NCBI GenBank assembly: GCA_013399015.1
Contig: VWZX01010538.1
Span: forward strand, 310,001 to 374,000
Length of the DNA: 64,000 bases
DNA from: Galbula dea
Taxonomy: Eukaryota > Chordata > Aves > Piciformes > Galbulidae
Reading direction: 5' to 3'
Shown: piece after piece, positions 59,603 to 64,000 of the stretch
Position numbering within the stretch: the stretch's first letter is position 1
Layout: each line of letters opens with the position of its first letter
Translations under genes and position numbers: made by a program
The notes under the pieces: model-generated
What the model was told of the DNA's origin: nothing
The model's input: the letters and a program-made list of their open reading frames with translations, nothing else
The model's database searches: none

Positions 59603-62600
59603 ACAAAAAAATTGTACTACATACTGTTGTTTTGAACTTCTGGCAGTGCATCCTCTGCCAAGGCTGACAAAGCTAATGTTAATTTTGGAAGTTACCTTCC
59701 TGGCTACAATTTAATGGACAGTACAGGTGAAAAACTGCTTATACATTACTTGTTCCAACTCACATAATGCATAAAACAGTGACGTGTGCTATAGAGAAGT
59801 GTTATTTGATTGTTCACGTTATGAAAACTATGTTTTCAAATTTCAAATTTTGACAGAAATTTTGGAATCATAGCAAAGGTTTTATTTTCTCAAGCTTGTA
59901 CAAGTTTTGAGGACAGTCTCTAGAACAGTTATATCTATATTTTGCAATTAAAAGCATCTAAAATATTTTCCAGCTTTCAGAAATCACTTTTCTATGATAG
60001 GAGAATATCACTGGTGGCATCCTTTCAAGACGGAGATCTAAGTGTCTGAATAAGACTTATTTTTCTTTCATAATGTACTAAAATCCTTCCAAATAGTAAG
60101 AATGGATCTTGCATTCGAGGGTAAGATATGTCAGTTAAAGGGCAAAATGCAAGAAATACTGGATTGCAAAATACTGGTTATTAAAGTAACTGCTACATAG
60201 AAACATTGGAGTTCTATTCCACAGTATACTTTAGCTCCCAAACATGTAATAAAACAGGTTCATTTCTGTATACAGAACACTTTAAACTTACTCAGCTATG
60301 CTAACTTCCTAAAAAATTAGGTGATTTTAGAAAATTATTATGAAAAGTTGAAGCTCAAGTAGAAAGTCATGTGAGAAAAATTATGCTTCAGGAGTGCTGT
60401 GTTAGGAACTGAATTTAATGTTCCATTTCCAAATAACGATTTGACTAGTTCTTAGAACTTGTGGATGGATTATGACCATATCTAAGATAAACGAAGTAGT
60501 CAGAAGACTATTTTCTTTTTGTTAGCAGACACAGATTATAGAACCTGGCCTAATACTGACTCTGTTAAGGCTAAAGTTCAAATAAAAGTTAGTTGTACAG
60601 GGAAAGAGCGGCATGGATTGCCTAAAGCAAGATTATCAAAATATATTACAGTGGATCCTACATCTTTTAAGAACTGTGTATGTCAGCAAAGTGTAATGCA
60701 CCTTGAGATAAGATTTCATGATATGCTGAAGGAAATGTTTTTTCACTCAAATCTCATTCCATGTCCTGACCCTTATCTTTCATGTGGTTAGGTTTTACTT
60801 CCATTCAAGAAAGGCAGTCATCTAGATATGTAACTTAACATTTTAACTTATGGCTTGCAAAATTAATGTAATTTCAGCAAGTAGCAGGATATCCCCCAAG
60901 GTATAAGCTGAAATATCTCTTTCTACTTGTTATAAATACTTTCCTCAGCATTTTTTTGAGCCTGCCATTTTTACTTATAAGCTTGTGGATATTGCACAGT
61001 TCAGTGTTGCTGGCTGTAAGTGACATAACTTGGTATTTGAAACCAAGTTTAACTAATTGTTCCCATTTAGGAGAGTTATCCTTCCTGTTCTCCTTAGGTG
61101 CCATGGAATGAATAGTACCCTGGCAATACTTTTGATAGAAAGGTAGATAGTATTTCAGTACTTTATGTTTGAATTAAATAACACAAAATTGTATTTAATT
61201 TGAAATATAACACCTACTATTTCCAAAATCTATTAATTAGTAGTATACTTTTACTAATGAAAGGTTAGTTCTAGCAGAATGGCTAATGGTGTTATTAATT
61301 AAAGGTCTCACAGTAGCACTCTGTAAGCATGTTTCTGAAATAGGAATTCTTACCGATTCATCCTGCTTCCCTGCTCAGAGCAGCCTCTTTATGTTCCTAT
61401 AGCCTTCAGCTTCTACTGAAGGATCAGCTATTGATTATCTCAACCCAGACACTATTGGCCTCTGCATGCAGTTACTATACTGCTAACTATGCAAGTAATC
61501 CCACTGAGATCATAAGGTGAAAAGAGGGTTGCTTCTGTCATTATTACACCTTATTATGCTCTTATACCTTATTTATTAAAATCTATCTGTGAGATTCCAA
61601 ACACTTGACTACATCACTATACATTGCAAATAATCTCTGCTAAAAAATACTTTCTTAGCTTTAGGACAACCACCAGAAACAACTGTGATGAACATGCCTG
61701 ACCAGCTGCACAGTCCAGTTTGTAGGACTGACCTGCTTGATTCCTGAATTAAGATCTCAATTTCTGGTGAAGATGCAACACATCTTAAAAAAACAGGTGC
61801 CTTCCGTTTTCTGGAAAATATATGTAGGAATGAGACCTTATGTCTCTATTATATTTTATCTCAGACTCAGACTCTGAAACACCTTTTTTCTCCAGGTTTT
61901 CTAGACTGCTAGGGACATGAACAGTGCTTAACTGCTTCTGTGACTCAGAAGACAGTGACTTGCCACTCACCCTTTTATACAGAAGACTTTAGATTCCAAT
62001 ACATTCAACTGTGAATGATTTGAAGCATCCCTTAATTCTCATCAGAAGTGAATATTATGGATACATGTACATGGTAGACACTATGCATAAAAATGCAGGA
62101 AACAAGGGAATCCACTGTCATTTGAAACTGCAGTGGACTGTGATTTTTTATTTTCACAAAATAAATCCACTGGCCAACTGTCTGTCGGTTGATTTTTTTA
62201 ATTTCCACTATACTAGATTTTTCTTCTCTTGCTTATTATTTTCTTTCATTTTTTTCCCATCTTGTTATATAACAACTCTGGTATCAAACTGCAAAAAACG
62301 TATTTCCATTTTTCTTGGATTTATGCATTTGAATACCATCAATCACTTTGCACCAAAGCAAGTCTAGACATAAAAGTAGGCTTAAGCATTCTTTGCTCTC
62401 TTAGGAAAATGTTCATACTTTGGGGAATTTAAGGCATAATGAACTTCTGAAATCTCCTCAAATGAATACCAGAACACATTGGAGGAGTTAAGTTTCTATA
62501 TTCCACTTATTTCAATTCAGGTTAATAAAAGTAGAAGCATTTTTTGTGCATACTAATAATTACTTTTTAATTAAATTTTTGATGGGCTGAAGTTACTATA

Positions 62601-64000
62601 CTTGTTTGTGCATGCCTACATGCATCTGTAATCTTTTAATGAGCTTTATTCTTAGCAGAGCTGCTAGACTGTAAGCTCTGGAGACCAAAATTACCTAGCA
62701 CACAACAAACATGGCACTAGCAGTGGCAATTAAAGGACACTAGACAGGAGTTTACATAAGGTATCTCTATGGGAGTTATTAGGTAAAATTATATACTTTT
62801 GAAAAACAAAAAAAACAAACCCCCAAACTTTAGAGATAATATGGGAGGTTGCTTCCAAGAATTGTTTTCTGATAAGTCTGCTTTATTATTTCCATAACCT
62901 AACCAGCCTTTTAGGGTCATACTGGTATTATTGACAATACACATCTTAAGAAGGGCTTGTGGCCTAATTTATTTTAATGATATTTTTTGAAGTTCACAGA
63001 AATTTTGGGATCAAGGTTGTTGCTACAAGTGTTCCCTTAATTGCAACAAAATGAAAGAATGAATGAAACAGTCTGGTTTGAAAGATATTATGATAAGATT
63101 CTTACATAAATATGTAGTCATAGTCAAGAGAACTAAAAATAGATATTAGACATTAAAAGTTATAGTTCATGTACCTGTGATTCATTATCATTAAGAGAGT
63201 AAGTGGTGCTACCATCAAATAGTTTTGAGCATGACTTAAGTCCATGATAAAGAAGATTAAGGCTGCTCCTCTGCCACCAGTAACAAAAAAATGTTGTGAT
63301 TTGTCCTTAAAGTTGAAAGGCCTTGTCTGCATCACAGGAGGAGAAGCTAATGGAAAAAATCAGGTTAGGCTCTATTTTCTAAAAGTGTGGCCTAAACTGG
63401 GATTGTATTTACCAAATTGAATAAGAATAATTTTAAGCTAATAATTTTAAGCTAAGAATAGGGATGCAATTTTTTCATATTTTGCTTATTGGAAGATTTG
63501 CACATCCACAGAAAGTTTCAATTCTTTTTTTAAATAAAAACCTCTGGGTTTTTTTATCCTATTAGCAGAAAAAGCAAACTTAATCTGGAATCTGAGATGT
63601 GCACTGGCCTCTTAGTGTTTATAAAACTAATTCTCAAAATTCAGTCTCAAAGTGCTCTGCAGACAGCCAACAGACCCAGCACCTTCATATAAAGTCTAAC
63701 AATATGCTAGGCAATGTAGCTGTGGAGGTTTCCTGTGATTTGTTCACCTTAGAAGTACAGGAACCTGGAATAAGCAAGGTCCATGGATCAAATCTATTTC
63801 ATATGGCCTCCTAAAATTCTACCACATATCAGCTCTGCCTTTAGTTATACAGAATTGGGGCCAGATTTTCAAAACCACCAAGTTTTCCAAATTGTTTATC
63901 ATATTGAAACCCCTAGTGTTCTAGAAATTGTCTCCACATGATGTATCTGACATCGATCTCCAATGGTGTTAAACAGGAATAATTAAGAGGAAAATTTCCA
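59603..64000. other. intergenic stretch to window end
   Basis: No supported gene or repeat. A minus-strand frame (63153-63335) bounded by a possible acceptor and a weak donor is noted as an observation. The head-to-head neighbour expected from synteny, FRA10AC1, was not recognised. Confidence 0.55.

Noticed and set aside
60519..60791. 90-codon plus-strand frame considered as a FRA10AC1 exon
   Set aside because: The translation does not resemble FRA10AC1 as I know it, and there are no good splice borders.
1..64000. CRISPR arrays, operons, tRNA or rRNA genes
   Set aside because: This is vertebrate nuclear DNA. No regularly spaced repeats, cloverleaf-forming tRNA sequence or rRNA segment was recognised by eye.

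Overview
The window is vertebrate nuclear DNA, almost certainly from a bird. It is AT-rich with sparse genes, GT-AG introns and two CpG-rich islands. Its dispersed repeats are CR1 LINEs with the avian 3' end (tandem ATTCTRTG octamers) plus one solo LTR. I cannot place it below class Aves. One ambiguous base (N) sits at 13258 beside a poly-A run.

Two spliced protein-coding genes can be read exon by exon, both on the minus strand. LGI1 (coding span 36673-48630, 8 exons) encodes a secreted synaptic protein of leucine-rich repeats plus an EPTP beta-propeller. SLC35G1 (coding span 15309-20840, 3 exons) encodes a ten-helix EamA/DMT-family membrane protein, with its first exon inside a CpG island. 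LGI1 followed by SLC35G1 on the same strand matches human 10q23.33. By that synteny FRA10AC1 should lie to the right on the plus strand and PLCE1 to the left; I found no coding exon of either. The two genes have no known shared pathway, so the window is a conserved neighbourhood and not a functional cluster.

Layout: 1-299 CR1 fragment running off the left edge; 2199-2677 solo LTR with a 5-bp target duplication; 4856-7742 three CR1 pieces; 7743-15150 intergenic, with a G-quadruplex motif and two poly-A runs; 15155-21500 SLC35G1 and its island; 21500-36340 long intergenic AT-rich stretch holding one CR1 and a striking 55-bp near-perfect palindrome; 36348-48700 LGI1; 51850-52170 an orphan GC-rich island; 54538-59602 two CR1 copies of one young subfamily (one with a 5' inversion) and a hairpin; the rest is featureless intergenic DNA.

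Points worth a second look: the 27366-27420 palindrome; loss of the mammalian LGI1 start codon (CTG here) with initiation at the next Met and an overlapping upstream ORF; loss of one LGI1 N-glycosylation sequon; the orphan CpG-rich island; the 19-bp-arm hairpin at 55715-55760; and the twin-primed CR1. I saw no obviously new multi-gene system.
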